A DNA stretch of 64,000 nucleotides from the NCBI RefSeq assembly GCF_020283565.1, contig NC_060063.1, positions 5,230,563 to 5,294,562 of the forward strand, read 5' to 3'. A program made the position numbers and the translations under genes. Each line of letters begins with the position of its first letter. Positions within the stretch are counted from its first letter, which is position 1. A model generated the notes under the pieces. It was not told the origin of the DNA, did not search any database, and saw only the letters and a list, made by a program, of their open reading frames with translations. Source of the stretch: Trifolium pratense (Eukaryota > Streptophyta > Magnoliopsida > Fabales > Fabaceae). Positions 36,825-49,889 of the stretch are shown here, in pieces.

Positions 36825-38258
36825 TTTACCTATAAAATTGATAGTAAACATGATTTTATTCCTAAAAGGCATGTCATGTAGTGATTGATTGCACTAAAGT
36901 TGCCAGACTCTCTTATTATTGATATTATAATGTTTAAAGAGGTATCAACTAGTGTGCCAGCAGCACATATTTTAAACTTTCGGAAGATTTATCTCCTAGC
37001 ATTTTCGTTGGGGCAAATCTTGTGCATGTAGTACAGGTTGACGTGATATCCTTGATCTGTCTGAGATCCCACATATTCTCCCATCTTGGTGTGGTATGAG
37101 TTCTTCCAGCGCCATTGTTATAGATGAGGTTTAAAATCTCAATGTGCTCATGATTTGGTAATTTTACAGCAATACCGAAAGGAAATTTGAAGGTAGTGTG
37201 ACATGGGACATAGAGTTTTTATGGCAGTACTGATAAGGAAGAGAGAACGACAACTATCATATTTTGAAGATTGGACTGTGAATTCGAAGATGTTTGTTAG
37301 GGAAGAGCCTTTCACTGAAGTGGTGTCTAAGGCCATGAAAGAGAATTTGCAAAAGGATTTTCAGGTTCATAATACCCGCTCTATTAGAGGTAGGTTACTA
37401 GATTGAGTTTTTCTTGTTTTTTTTTTTTTCATTTTCTTTTCATTTCCTCTTAGTTTATTATGCTTTTTATTTTCTCGCATTTTTCATTTTTCTAGATTTG
37501 ACTTTTGTCCCCTAGTTTTTACTTTCGCTTTTCATACTTGAGAAAATTTTGGTTTATGTGTCTCTTCTCTTTTTATTTTTGCTTCATTTTATATTTATCT
37601 AAAATGCTGTAGGTGGCTCCCCATTTGCTTAACAAAAAAAAAGTATGGATAGAATGATTTTCGACCTTTTGAATGAGCCACGAGACTAATCTAAGTTTGG
37701 TTGCTTAGAGCCTTAGATTTAATTAACTTGGTCCTTTGATTTCTGTAATCTTAGAGCATCTTTAAAATTCTTGTCAATATTGAGGATCAAAAGGGTGTTG
37801 TACACTTATATTTTGCCACCTGATTAAATTTTTTACCATTATATATCATTTGAATTAAAATTTTGAGAATCTAAACTAGCTATCCTAAAGATGTGACTCA
37901 TGACAACTTTGTTTGAAAGCCAAGCTTTAATAATCTTTATACCAACTTGAATATGCTTTGAAGCCAATCCAAACACTGAAAAAAGTTCTAGATGACCAAA
38001 TTAGACATAAACATACATTTTTCTTTATATTTATTAATAAAGTAACTTTGAAAAGAATCCACAATTTAATATTATTTTAAACATATATTAATAATGTAAA
38101 GAAAGTTGTTTGTAAAGTATAAGTATAAGCATAAGATATTTTTTTTACCCTTGCTTATAAATATAGGGATGAATTGTAGAAATATTCAAACCAAACAATC
38201 TCTAAGAGAGTGATAGTAAGCAAAAAGCATATAACTTAACAAAGAAAGATATTGAACC
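36825..38258. other. Spacer and phytocyanin promoter region
   Basis: A 67-codon plus-strand frame (37203-37406) is not recognised and is probably not a gene. A TATA box (CTTATAAATATAG) lies at about 38153-38166, some 95 bp upstream of the phytocyanin ATG. Confidence 0.45.
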
Positions 38259-41200
38259 ATGGGGTGCAAGTACATGATTTTCTTGGTGCTAGTAGCAACT
38301 TTGATCACAAAGGAAGCATTGGCAACACAACATGTTGTTGGTGGAAGCCAAGGTTGGGATCCATCTTCAGATTTTGATACATGGAGTTCAGGCCAAACAT
38401 TTAAAGTTGGAGATCAACTTGGTAGGTTTTATATATAATTTATTTTTATTTTTTGAAACAGCCAATGTTAGTAGTTAGTAATTAGTACTGTTAATTTTTT
38501 GCTGAGGGGTGGAAATCGAATTCCTGACCTCTTCATCTCCACTCCCTAACAAATCTACCTTCAACCACCAAATCATCCTTATAACTCCCATTTTATAAAA
38601 GAAAAAAAAAGTTTTATATATAAATTGGTTTATGATATAATTTTAACTAGCTATTTTTACATGAGAAAGAATTTCCTATAGTTGGATTCGGATATTAAGG
38701 ATGTTAAAAATTCGAATATACTATTAGGATAACTGGAAAAGACGGTTGGATTTCAAGTGTGGATGGTTATGTTCCGCATCGGCTATGAATGAGAATAATG
38801 TTGAAATTATAAAAGAGGTAACCCATTAACCTAATATCTTAAAGTTTTGGGTGGTGATGTGACATCTCCCTCTCTTGTGGTTCTGAAGCATTTGACTTAT
38901 TGTTTCTCATGAGCTCCCTGGACTCCTCAATAAAAACTATAAACTAAACTAAGTTGCACCCAAGAGAACTAAATTGTGACGAATATTTCACAAACTATAT
39001 TGAACAATTTTTTGCAATATCAAATATCACACAACTTGTAACCTTGACTATGGTTGTGGAAATAATTTAAACCACTTTTGTCTATTGATGACGATTTTCG
39101 CAAGTGTACGAAATCGTGCAAGTAATATATTTAAAACGGTAAGACCGAGTATCGAACTCAAGGATCGCGTTATATTGTTGAATTGTGATTTTTACTCGAT
39201 TGAACAAAAGGTTTCAGTTTGATTGGTTGCAATGGCAATAATAATAATAACAACGAAAATTACTTTGTATTTGATAATAATAAAAATGTCAGGGATGAGT
39301 TTCACTAGACTACTATTTTAATGTAGTGACTTGATTATGACTATTGAAGCTATTTATCAAATTATTACCGAATTCCCTAAAGTATTCGTGCCCTAATTCC
39401 TTAGTGACAGAGTCGTTAATTCTAAAATAATTCCTAATTCCTTAGTGAATTTAAGATTAGAATTAAGCATGAATGAACAAGAATTCTAAATTGGTTTCAA
39501 GGGTTTGCATCTATTCCTAAATTACAAAGGCAAGAATTTCTTATATCAAAGCATTCATAAATTCAACTCCCGTATCACAATATGAATCGTAAATCAATTT
39601 AACGGTGATCAATCGATAAAAGCATTAAGCACAGATATAAGAAAAATAATCAATAGAATTCTTCAATAGTCATAAATCAAATCATAAAATAAGAATAGTC
39701 ATCTAGGTTTACTCATCCCTAACAATTGAGAAATTAGCTACTCATAATATTGATTAAAGATAATAAGAGTATTCAGAATTACACATAAAATTACGGTCGA
39801 ATGACTTGAATCACCAATTCTCTCTGTTGTGCAAGCCGTCGGTGCGTGACTGCGTTTTTGCTCTTTTCTCCGTGCCTGCGTGATTTTTTAGAAGAACTAT
39901 CCCTTCTATTTATATTGTTGCTATCGGGTTTGCTCTTTAAGTCACATGGGCTAGTAAAACCTTCTCTTTATTCAGCCCACGTATTGCCAAGGCTGAGTTG
40001 CTTTCATATCTTCCTTTTGGCACATGCTCATAATATAATCCTCAATTCTTTGTAATATTTGGCATAATAGCAATAACTTCACAACTTTAGTAGTAGTGTT
40101 CCACTTAAATGATAACCTGATTAACTGAAGCAATGAAATGAAACAAACACTACACAAATATATTTTATTAGTGAGGAAATTAAAAGCATAAGCATATAAT
40201 TGACTCTTAAAATTTAAAAATCACAATTTATTCAAATTGAAACTAAAATAAAAATTAAACTAATAAAAATAGACTAAAACTTAATTAAAAAAATTCTAAA
40301 AACTACATTTGACGAGAGATAATCACAACCCCAAACTTAATCTGTTACTTGTCCTCAAGGAACAAAGCTTCAAAAAGTGAGAGTGCAATTCAGCTTCAAA
40401 CACATGACCAAACTTTCCTGTCAATCTATCTTCATAATCAATATTAGCAAACATGTCAACAAGCAAAAACATCATACTCAAGATCACTTTCATCTACAAA
40501 CAATCAATCAGGAACACAATGCAATTCATTCAACACTTATCCATCAGGTTCAAATCTCTCTCTTCACACAATCTCACCAAATTCTCTCAAGTGTTTAAGG
40601 GTTAAGAATATCACTCAAATCCTAGATCATGCATCCTCCTACCATAGGCTTGAAAGAATTCTATACAGCAATCACAATATAATTATGCATACACTTTCAG
40701 AGGACTTTTCGGGTTGTAACGCGGCTTAGGTGAAGGTGGGATATTTTTGGATAGTAAGCTAAAGACTTGGAGTTAGATAGACTATCTCAGTGTATCCACT
40801 TCTTACAATTCACATCAAAACCTTTAATAAGATAAAACTTGAGAGCTTAGAGAACTGTTGTCTAATCACAACCTTTAGCACAAAAATTTAAATGCATATT
40901 TCTGGATTTTGATTTTCTATTTTTTTCTATTTTTTTCTTTCATTTTTTTTTTCAATTCTCTTTTTTTTTTTCTTTTTCTTTTTCTCATTACAGTTCTTCA
41001 ATTTTTTGTGTTTGCTCTCTTTTCCCCAAAACCATTCATTCTTCTTTCTTCTTTCAATTGTCACCCCAAACTTAAAGGTTGCTATCCCATGAGCAACCCC
41101 AAACTTAAAATTTTACCAAGACTCCATGAGAAATCCCTAACTAACTCCAAGTAAGGAGGGTATATATTTTTTTTTCCGGTCTTTGGCTTGTAATGTGGCT

Positions 41201-44200
41201 CAGTAACACAATAAAAGGGTATCAGGCTCAAAGGGGTTTAGCAAAGGATAATATTATTCATAGGGTGGTCAAAAAAGGCTCAAGGTACCAAACAACATGC
41301 CTCAGTGTAATGCAAAAATCATATGCAATGCCGTTAAGAATAAATGCAAGTTCTGAAGTAAAAACACATGTCTGGACAATTCACACATCAAGAAAAAAAT
41401 TCAAGTGTTTAGGCTCAAAAGCTCACAGTTGGGACAATAGAGAGAAATAAGAGCATTTGGCATCATGTCAAACAAAAGATATTATTCCATCAAAATCATC
41501 GGCAGACTAGTATAATCAAAAAGCAATCAATTGTGCAAGCTAACAGTTTTTTCTAAGATAGAGACAAACTAACAGTTCAATCAAGTCAAGTGTTCAAAAT
41601 CAAACCACACAAGAAAATTAATATTTCAAACAGATCAAATTCGGGACGTGACTAATTCTCTCAAAAGTATTTATTCAGACTCAACAGGAAGTTTTAGAAC
41701 TAACATAAACAAGAAAATAAAATTGAAATTAAAGCTAAGTTACCTCTCATGGGTTGCCTCCCATGCAGCGCTTCTTTAATGTCATTAGCTTGACACATCA
41801 ACCACTATTAAGGTGGCATATATGACACAAAGAACACATCATCCTTCTTCTTCATTTTGTTGGGTAGGAACTCCATGAACTTGAGATATAGATGATGTTT
41901 CTTCCATAACTTTTTCAAGTGGAAATTAATGAACAAAGCATAAATGGCATCCAAAACTTCATCAATCTCCTCTCTTTTCTCTACCTTGTTGCTAAAAACA
42001 ATTTGAGGAATGTTTTTATGTTGAGAAATTTCTTGTTCGACATATTCACTACTCAAAAGTTGAGACTTTTGAGTTTCCACTAGATCATCCTCAACTTTTA
42101 TTAATTCTTCCTCCTCATCTTTCTTTTTCACATCAATGAGGTCATCTCCAATCTCCAACTTCTCATTCATCTTTTCAAATTCCACTATTTGTTCATATAA
42201 CCTTTCGCATTGGCTTTCAAATTTGTCAATTGAACCTTGATTAATATTCATGAATTCAATCAAAACATCTTTGATGTGAGAGTTCTTGTCATATGAATCT
42301 TTCGATAACACTTGAGGAGGTAACATTTGTTCCCAATTGATCTTTTTTATGTAACATTCCTCTTCTTCTGGTGGTGGAAAATTATACTCAAAAGTTTCAT
42401 CCTTATATTCTTCTTCATAAACATCATCCCTAAGAAATCGCACCTGAAGAAGCTCTTGTTCAAGTTCATCTCTTGTGATTTGTCCCTCAAGTATCCGACA
42501 TTGAGCAGTTAGAAGACAAGTATCAAGCTCTTCCAATATTTGTCGTAGGACAGAATCATCAAAGTCTTTCATGCTATATGGTGGATAAGTATCTCAATCA
42601 AAAGAAAAACACCACTAGCACACAACATTAGTAAACTCAACAAATAAAAAAAATAAATATAAAAATAAAAGAAAAACTAGAATTTTGTTGCAGAGCAAAA
42701 AATTTCAATTAAGCAAAAAGAAAAATTCAACAGTGATTTGGCAATCCCCGGCAACGGCGCCAAAAACTTGATGACGATTTTCGCAAGTGTACGAAATCGT
42801 GCAAGTAATATATTTAAAACGGTAAGACCGAGTATCGAACTCAAGGATCGCGTTATATTGTTGAATTGTGATTTTTACTCGATTGAACAAAAGGTTTCAG
42901 TTTGATTGGTTGCAATGGCAATAATAATAATAACAACGAAAATTACTTTGTATTTGATAATAATAAAAATGTCAGGGATGAGTTTCACTAGACTACTATT
43001 TTAATGTAGTGACTTGATTATGACTATTGAAGCTATTTATCAAATTATTACCGAATTCCCTAAAGTATTCGTGCCCTAATTCCTTAGTGACAGAGTCGTT
43101 AATTCTAAAATAATTCCTAATTCCTTAGTGAATTTAAGATTAGAATTAAGCATGAATGAACAAGAATTCTAAATTGGTTTCAAGGGTTTGCATCTATTCC
43201 TAAATTACAAAGGCAAGAATTTCTTATATCAAAGCATTCATAAATTCAACTCCCGTATCACAATATGAATCGTAAATCAATTTAACGGTGATCAATCGAT
43301 AAAAGCATTAAGCACAGATATAAGAAAAATAATCAATAGAATTCTTCAATAGTCATAAATCAAATCATAAAATAAGAATAGTCATCTAGGTTTACTCATC
43401 CCTAACAATTGAGAAATTAGCTACTCATAATATTGATTAAAGATAATAAGAGTATTCAGAATTACACATAAAATTACGGTCGAATGACTTGAATCACCAA
43501 TTCTCTCTGTTGTGCAAGCCGTCGGTGCGTGACTGCGTTTTTGCTCTTTTCTCCGTGCCTGCGTGATTTTTTAGAAGAACTATCCCTTCTATTTATATTG
43601 TTGCTATCGGGTTTGCTCTTTAAGTCACATGGGCTAGTAAAACCTTCTCTTTATTCAGCCCACGTATTGCCAAGGCTGAGTTGCTTTCATATCTTCCTTT
43701 TGGCACATGCTCATAATATAATCCTCAATTCTTTGTAATATTTGGCATAATAGCAATAACTTCACAACTTTAGTAGTAGTGTTCCACTTAAATGATAACC
43801 TGATTAACTGAAGCAATGAAATGAAACAAACACTACACAAATATATTTTATTAGTGAGGAAATTAAAAGCATAAGCATATAATTGACTCTTAAAATTTAA
43901 AAATCACAATTTATTCAAATTGAAACTAAAATAAAAATTAAACTAATAAAAATAGACTAAAACTTAATTAAAAAAATTCTAAAAACTACATTTGACGAGA
44001 GATAATCATCTATGAATGTGATGAAATATTTATTTTTTGCAGTTTTCAAATACTCTTCTATGCATAGTGTGGTTGAACTAGGCAATGAAAATTCCTACAA
44101 AAAATGTGACATTACCACTGCACTAAACTCCTTAAGTAGTGGAAAAGATGTTGTCAAATTGGACAAACCAGGTACAAGGTACTTCACATGTGGTACCTTA

Positions 44201-44419
44201 GGTCATTGTGGCCAAGGCATGAAAGTCAAAATCAATATAGTGAAAGGGAGTGAATCTTCCTCCTCTGCATCATCACCGTCATCATCATCGTCTTCCTCGT
44301 CGTCGTCGTCATCATCATCTCCTACTTCAACTGATGCATCTTCAGCCTCACAATACTTTGTCTCTCTTGTGTTCATTGTCACACTATCCTTTGTCACAAT
44401 GATTTCTTTCTTTAATTGA
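38259..44419 (+). CDS. Uclacyanin-type phytocyanin (GPI-anchored blue copper protein)
   Basis: Exon 1 is 38259-38421 and exon 2 is 44043-44419, a phase-1 join at GDQL/VFKYSS. The product is 179 residues. A signal peptide occupies about 1-22. The plastocyanin-like domain has copper ligands His62 (SSMHS), Cys104 (YFTCG), His109 (GHC) and axial Met114 (GQGM), with a likely disulfide Cys76-Cys110. Met as axial ligand and two-domain layout point to uclacyanins rather than stellacyanins (Gln). A Ser-rich, Pro-poor linker (about 122-150) and a hydrophobic C-tail (YFVSLVFIVTLSFVTMISFF) indicate a GPI anchor at the plasma membrane. The 5,621-bp intron holds an LTR element; without it the intron would be about 690 bp. 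Confidence 0.93.
39081..39085. repeat. Target-site duplication TCTAT (left)
   Basis: Matches TCTAT at 44009-44013 on the other side of the element. Confidence 0.95.
39086..40325 (-). repeat. 3' LTR of the LARD-like element
   Basis: 1,240 bp, TGATGACGATTTTCGC..GATAATCA on the plus strand. Appears identical to 42769-44008. Confidence 0.95.
41808..42572 (-). CDS. Acidic coiled-coil ORF of the LARD-like element, function unknown
   Basis: The product is 254 residues and begins MKDFDDSVLRQILEELDTCL. It is rich in Glu, Lys and Leu, with heptad-like stretches (about 110-190) and a hydrophobic, basic end (FINFHLKKLWKKHHLYL.., ..DDVFFVSYMPP). There is no zinc knuckle, DTG/DSG, YXDD or DDE motif. It could be a remnant or replacement of a gag-type protein, or an accessory ORF of an Athila-like family. 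I cannot assign a function. The uninterrupted frame agrees with the apparent youth of the element. Confidence 0.6.
   Translation of the reverse strand: MKDFDDSVLRQILEELDTCLLTAQCRILEGQITRDELEQELLQVRFLRDDVYEEEYKDETFEYNFPPPEEEECYIKKINWEQMLPPQVLSKDSYDKNSHIKDVLIEFMNINQGSIDKFESQCERLYEQIVEFEKMNEKLEIGDDLIDVKKKDEEEELIKVEDDLVETQKSQLLSSEYVEQEISQHKNIPQIVFSNKVEKREEIDEVLDAIYALFINFHLKKLWKKHHLYLKFMEFLPNKMKKKDDVFFVSYMPP
42743..42762 (-). other. Primer-binding site (tRNA-Asp type)
   Basis: TGGCGCCGTTGCCGGGGATT on the minus strand, six bases inside the 5' LTR. Confidence 0.88.
42769..44008 (-). repeat. 5' LTR of the LARD-like element
   Basis: 1,240 bp; same sequence as 39086-40325 as far as can be read. Followed by TCTAT. 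Confidence 0.95.
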
Positions 44420-44723
44420 TTATATGAAGTTTGGTTTGTAATTCCAATAAGCAAAAGCATATATATACACTTGAGGGGTATGGTGGTGGCATGCCAATTT
44501 TAATTTACCTCATCATATTCTGCAAATATGTAGCAGAGTTGAATAAGAGACAGAGAAGTCACATACTTTATATATAGTATTATAAGTTTTTTTTTTTCTT
44601 TCTTTCCATATATATAGTTTTATAAGTGAATGTGTATGCCAACATTTTTCTTTTTGCTTTATTAAAATCTTTTTCATTTTATGTATTGTCTCTTTCTTTA
44701 TATATAGACAAATGTCGGTTGAT

Positions 44724-44975
44724 AATATGTTATATTAGTACTGATCAAGATTTGAATCTTAGATCTCCTTCTCAAATTTCTTCGGGTATCCTAAGCGTCT
44801 AGCTCAACCACTTGAACTATGCATTGGATACATAAATTCCTTCTCAAATATATGTTGTTAATATGTGTTGTATTAATATTGATCAGGATTTGAATTTTCG
44901 ATCTCCTTCTCAAATTTCTTCGGGGATCCTAAGAGTCTAGCTCAACCACTTGAGATACGCATCAGATACATAAAT
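44724..44975. repeat. Tandem duplication, about 137 bp
   Basis: Two diverged units downstream of the phytocyanin gene share 'tctccttctcaaatttcttcgg' in part, 'ctagctcaaccacttga' and 'gatacataaat'. Non-coding. Confidence 0.8.
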
Positions 44976-45334
44976 GTTAAGGACAAAACTGCTATTAGGG
45001 AATCAGGATTGCCTGCAATTGAATTCAACCGCACATCCTACATTTAGGCCAAAAAATACCAAAGACAATACTAGTAGAAATTTTTTGAATAAATATCTCT
45101 TCATAATATAAAATGAGTATAGCTTAAAAATAGAGTATGTTAATGATTTTAAAAATAATATTGATATTTTTTAATGTTATATTTTTAGTGTAACATTGTT
45201 ATTATACATATCTTATCACTCTATATGTATTGGCCAAAATAATACAAAACTGAGGGGAAAAAATATTTGTGGAATGAAAGTAGAAACTTTTTCCAATAAA
45301 CTGATCATTAACCATTCAATATATAAGAAGAGCT
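44976..45334. other. Spacer between convergent phytocyanin and CLC genes
   Basis: Holds the CLC 3' UTR. No gene or element is recognised. Confidence 0.45.
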
Positions 45335-48300
45335 TCAATTCCTCTTTTCTCTCCCTTTAGATTTTGCCAAGTGGGGAAAGACTGATAGAATGTTGTATGC
45401 AAGCAGATCCTGCCTTGTCAATATCCCAATTACAGGACATAACTACATGGAGATCATATCAAAAGGTTAGTCATCTATAAAAATATACCTATAATAAAAG
45501 CTTAATAAAGTGATTTAAGTTCTTTTGCATAAGCTATTTCTATATTGATGAGCTTATGAAAATAAGCCAAAAACAGCTTATAGACATGTCATAAGTTGTT
45601 TTTATAAATTCTCTCAAACAATATCACAAGTACTTATATTAGAAGATAAGTTCAAATAAGTTGATCAAAATTTGACTCATGTGAAAGTAAAAATTCATAG
45701 GACGAATCATTCGGTAGAACACGATTTCAATTCCTGGTAGAAACAATTTTACTAACCTCGTGACTGAACTCTAGATTACTGGACTAATCAGAGGGTTAAT
45801 ACCAAAATAAAAAAATCATAATTATGTGATTTACTCACCCCGGTCGCTTGATACTTAAAAAAAAACTAAAAACTAATTATGAAGAGCTTATGAAAATAAG
45901 TTGTTTCGATAAACACTCTCAAATAGTATTATCTCAAGTGTTTGTGTTAGTGTTAGTATGTAAGTTCAAATAAGTTGATCAAATGTGGAACTAAAATTCA
46001 TTATAAATGCAATTCACTCACCCCGGTCGCTTGATACTTCGGTACAACGAGCATATGACGAAGCCCAACCTGTCTGAAAAGGATTCTAGCTTTTGCTACG
46101 GACATACTCTCTAACACGGTAAAAGGAGTTGTATTAGTAACAGGATGAAGATCAACAAACATTTCCATTTCATCTTTTGTAACACCAACATCTTCAATAT
46201 TCCCTTCTCTTTCAGCCAACTCAACCCAAGAAAATTTCTCCCTCACTTCCCATTCCTCAGTTCTCCTTTTCTCTTTCAAAAACCACTTTTCTTTAAGCAC
46301 TTTTATCAAATGTGCTCTTAAAATCACTCCATGCAATTTTACTATCTCAACTTCAACATCATCATCCATCACAGGAAAACCATTATGTGTAGTATTTTTC
46401 AAAGCCTCAACAATGTTAGCAACCTTTTCAACTCCGCGAAAACTAACAACCGATGGTTTCACATCGATAAGTTCTCCGACGTATAAATTTCTCATCCACG
46501 GTTCGGGATCTGCATCCATAAAAGGTAAACCTTTCAAATGAAGTATAATCTCATAAATACTTGGGTTGAAACTATCTCCAACGGTTTTCGCCACGAGAAG
46601 AACAATCATCGTTATCGGTAGCAAAAGAAGATTGTTGGTTAATTCAAGAAATATAACACAAAGTGACACAGTCATTCTCATTGATCCTGCCATCAAAGAA
46701 GCTGCACCAAGAACAGCCAACAAACCATGATCAATGTTTGTGTAAGGTTTCATTAAGATTCCGAGGAGGCGACCATAGCCCGAACCGATTAATATAATAG
46801 GTAAAAAAAGTCCTGATGGAACAGCAATGCCAAAAGTGATTAAACCTAATATGCAATAAAGTGTGAAGAAAATTAGGATTGAATAAGGTTGGTATTCATG
46901 AGGTGTGTTTGTTGAGAAAATGTTTCTAACTGCATCATCATTTGCTGTGAGTAGAAGGGTAGCAAGGTCATTATAATGGCCTTTTGGACAGTTGAATTGT
47001 TTGTAGTTTCCTGATTTTCCATTTGTAGGACATGATGATGATTGTTCATGAAGTGATGATGATTCACAAGGTGTGCAGTTTACTAGGAATGGTAAACCAT
47101 ATTGACATGCTGATGTGAAAATTGATACTGAGAGACTTAGAAGGAGTTTGTATATTTTTCCTTTCCTGCAATAAGTAAAAAAAGTTTCATCATTAATCAC
47201 ATAATCTAAAAAATGTTAATTTGGATTGTGGTACACTATATAGCAGCGACCAGCACGGTCACTCCTCATATTAGACATGTCCCGGTGTCTGACACACGTC
47301 GGTGTCAAGACATCGACACGACATCGATATTTATAATTACATTAAAGTGTGTCATTTTCTCATATTATCAGTGTCGAACTGTCAGTGTCTCGTGTTCAGT
47401 GTTTGTGTCTAGTGTTTGACAAGACACTGGCACATGTGATGTATTCAATTACTTCAACTTTTTTAAATTATTACCAACTTTCAGACAAATTAGGAAGTAT
47501 TTGAGATAAAATAATCAAATGTAATTGAATACATCACGTGACAATGTCGCGATTGTCCAACTTTGAAATGCCATAAAAAATCAATCTTAAAATTTTAGAT
47601 AGGTTTCAGACAAAATGCATAATGTCGTTAATTATGTTTTGTCATCGTCAAATAGTTAGAAGGTACTCCCTCCGATCACTATTATAAGTAAAAAACTCCT
47701 TTTTAGGTTCTTTAAAAAACTGATGCATCTGGCGCCAATAAACCTGAAAAGTGGTTTTTTGCTTATCATAGTGACAGGAGGGAGTACAACACAATGCAAC
47801 TAGGACATGGGAAAAACTAATTTACAGAACTAAAATTAAGCATAAGGAATGATAAGATAACTTACTGATTGATGAGATTATAAACCCTAAGGATCTTATG
47901 GAGAAGATAGTTATAAAGGCTTCCCAAAACACCACCAATGATTCCAATAATAGCAACAGGGATAATATCCATAACATTATAACTCACAGCAACATTACTA
48001 ACATCAAACATAATCAAACCACCTTCACCAAAAAGACCACATTTTCTATCATGACAAAGTTCAATGAATGCTCTTAGAACAACCACAACAACAGCTGTGC
48101 TACAAAAAGTTCTCCAAAGGAGAGCACTTCTCCACCAACTTGCCACCTCTTCAAGAGCAAACAGAACACCACCGACCGGTGCTCGGAAAGCCGCGCAAAC
48201 CCCTGAAGAAGCTCCGCACGTGATTAGGTCACGACGGTCGCGGTCGTTGTTGAAGTATCTTAGCCATTTCCATTTGATTCTATAATTGTCTGGACCTCCT

Positions 48301-49848
48301 TGGCCTAGTAAGGATGCAATGCAAGCACCAATGTGCACCAATGGACCTTCTTTTCCTAAATCTAGACCTGCTGAGACAGCTCCTATGCTTCCAACTATCT
48401 ACAATAGAAAATGTACTTGTTATATTAACTCATTAGTCATTATATTGGCTTTCATAATTAAATGTAAAATATAATAAATCATTTTTGCATTGGTTAGATT
48501 ATTGGAATTTGGATTACGTCTGACTCAACCTTTCAAACCTGCCTTATAAGGTGAAAATCGCACCCACATGTAAATATATTTATAAGACTGATTATCTCAT
48601 CAAATGTATGACACTTTACACACGCCATCACCTCACGCTAAGGATTGGGCATCTGAAGCGTGATCGTAGTGGTTCGATGACATGATAGAAAATGGCCCGA
48701 TGGATCTTTGATAAGCTCTGATATCATATTAGAATTTGGTTGAACTTGGACCTAACTCAACTTTAACACTAATATGATTTGTAAGGTTAGTACTGTTTTC
48801 GTTTATTAAAATATTTTCCGACCTTATATCTCATCGATGTATCTCTCTTAACATAGATTTCTTATTTTTGGCTATGTGAGAATTAAAAACTTGACCCAAT
48901 GTATCTAATATTGCAAGTGATTGGCGCACAATATGTGTGAGTGATGTAAACTCTAGAGTAAAGAGTTTGATTCTCTAAGGCTAAGACACAAGTTTGATGA
49001 TTACCCATTGTCAGTGTAAAAAAAATTGCACAATCGGTTGATCAAATTAATTTTAGTGTGATGTCACTTTGTTGTATCATTTTCTTAATATTAAACATAA
49101 ATATGAACCGTCTAATCTTAATCTAATAGATATGAATGTGGTTTCTCACTGCCATCCGGATTCCATACTTTTACCATTTTACCACATCTGATATTACTTT
49201 TTACATTAATGAAACTTGTGACCCTCTTAACAACAAAATTTATATAATTGTTTGTGTGACAATACTATTATTATTACCTTGATGAATATTAGTACCATTA
49301 ATATATTAGAAAAATGACAATGATTGAAAACAACAATCCTTGTATGATGACCAATTTGATGTGCAAGGACAAGGTATGTGGGCCACACAATTTTGGTCCT
49401 ATTAAATAAGACAACAAGACATGACAAAGACACAAAGATAAGCACCTTTTGCCTTACCCTGCCTCTAATCTACATTCCCTTGCCATGCACTCATTTTCGA
49501 CCCGCCCCATATATCTTTGATTGATGATAATGAATGAGGTTGGAGAAACCCTTTCCACACATCAACTCCTACTTGCAATTTATTTTCTCAATTCTTGGAG
49601 TTATTAGGATATTAGTCCCATCAATCAATTATTTTAAGAAAGAAAAAAAAATAACAATAACTTTTTAATCGGCGGTAAAAAATATACTTGAAATTTTTTT
49701 CGAGAGGTAAGTAAACTATGATAAAATATTTTTTATATATGTTGAATGGCGAGAGGAGCTTAAAATATCGATGTCATCACATTGAATTAAGAAGAATTTT
49801 ATATCTTCTTAAAAATAGTTAAAGGGAAACCTTATCCCTTATATATAC

Positions 49849-49889
<41 letters not shown>

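Larger units (their letters stand above)
39086..44008 (-). mobile_element. Non-autonomous LTR retrotransposon (LARD-like, tRNA-Asp primed)
   Basis: The element is 4,923 bp in minus orientation. Two LTRs of exactly 1,240 bp (39086-40325 and 42769-44008) read as identical. The perfect duplication TCTAT flanks it. The primer site (minus strand TGGCGCCGTTGCCGGGGATT, 42762-42743) matches the tRNA-Asp site used by Athila-type gypsy elements. A purine tract (AAGTTTGGGGTTG) lies at 40338-40326. The 2.4 kb interior has no gag, protease, RT or integrase and only one ORF of unknown function. It must have moved in trans, recently. It sits in the phytocyanin intron, 34 bases before the acceptor AG ends. 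Confidence 0.95.

Noticed and set aside
37203..37406. 67-codon plus-strand frame (MGHRVFMAVL..)
   Set aside because: Protein-like composition, but no family recognised, no splice partner and no promoter; not enough to call a gene.
39846..40055. Small frames repeated in both LTRs (also at 43529-43738)
   Set aside because: They lie in LTR sequence and are identical because the LTRs are identical; no start context or homology supports them.
44203..44460. Minus-strand 85-codon frame rich in Asp/Glu
   Set aside because: It is the complement of the phytocyanin Ser-rich linker codons (TCA/TCG/TCC), so it is a shadow frame.
46873..47067. Minus-strand frame rich in His/Asn inside the CLC gene
   Set aside because: An alternative frame of CLC exon 5; the CLC frame has clear family motifs.
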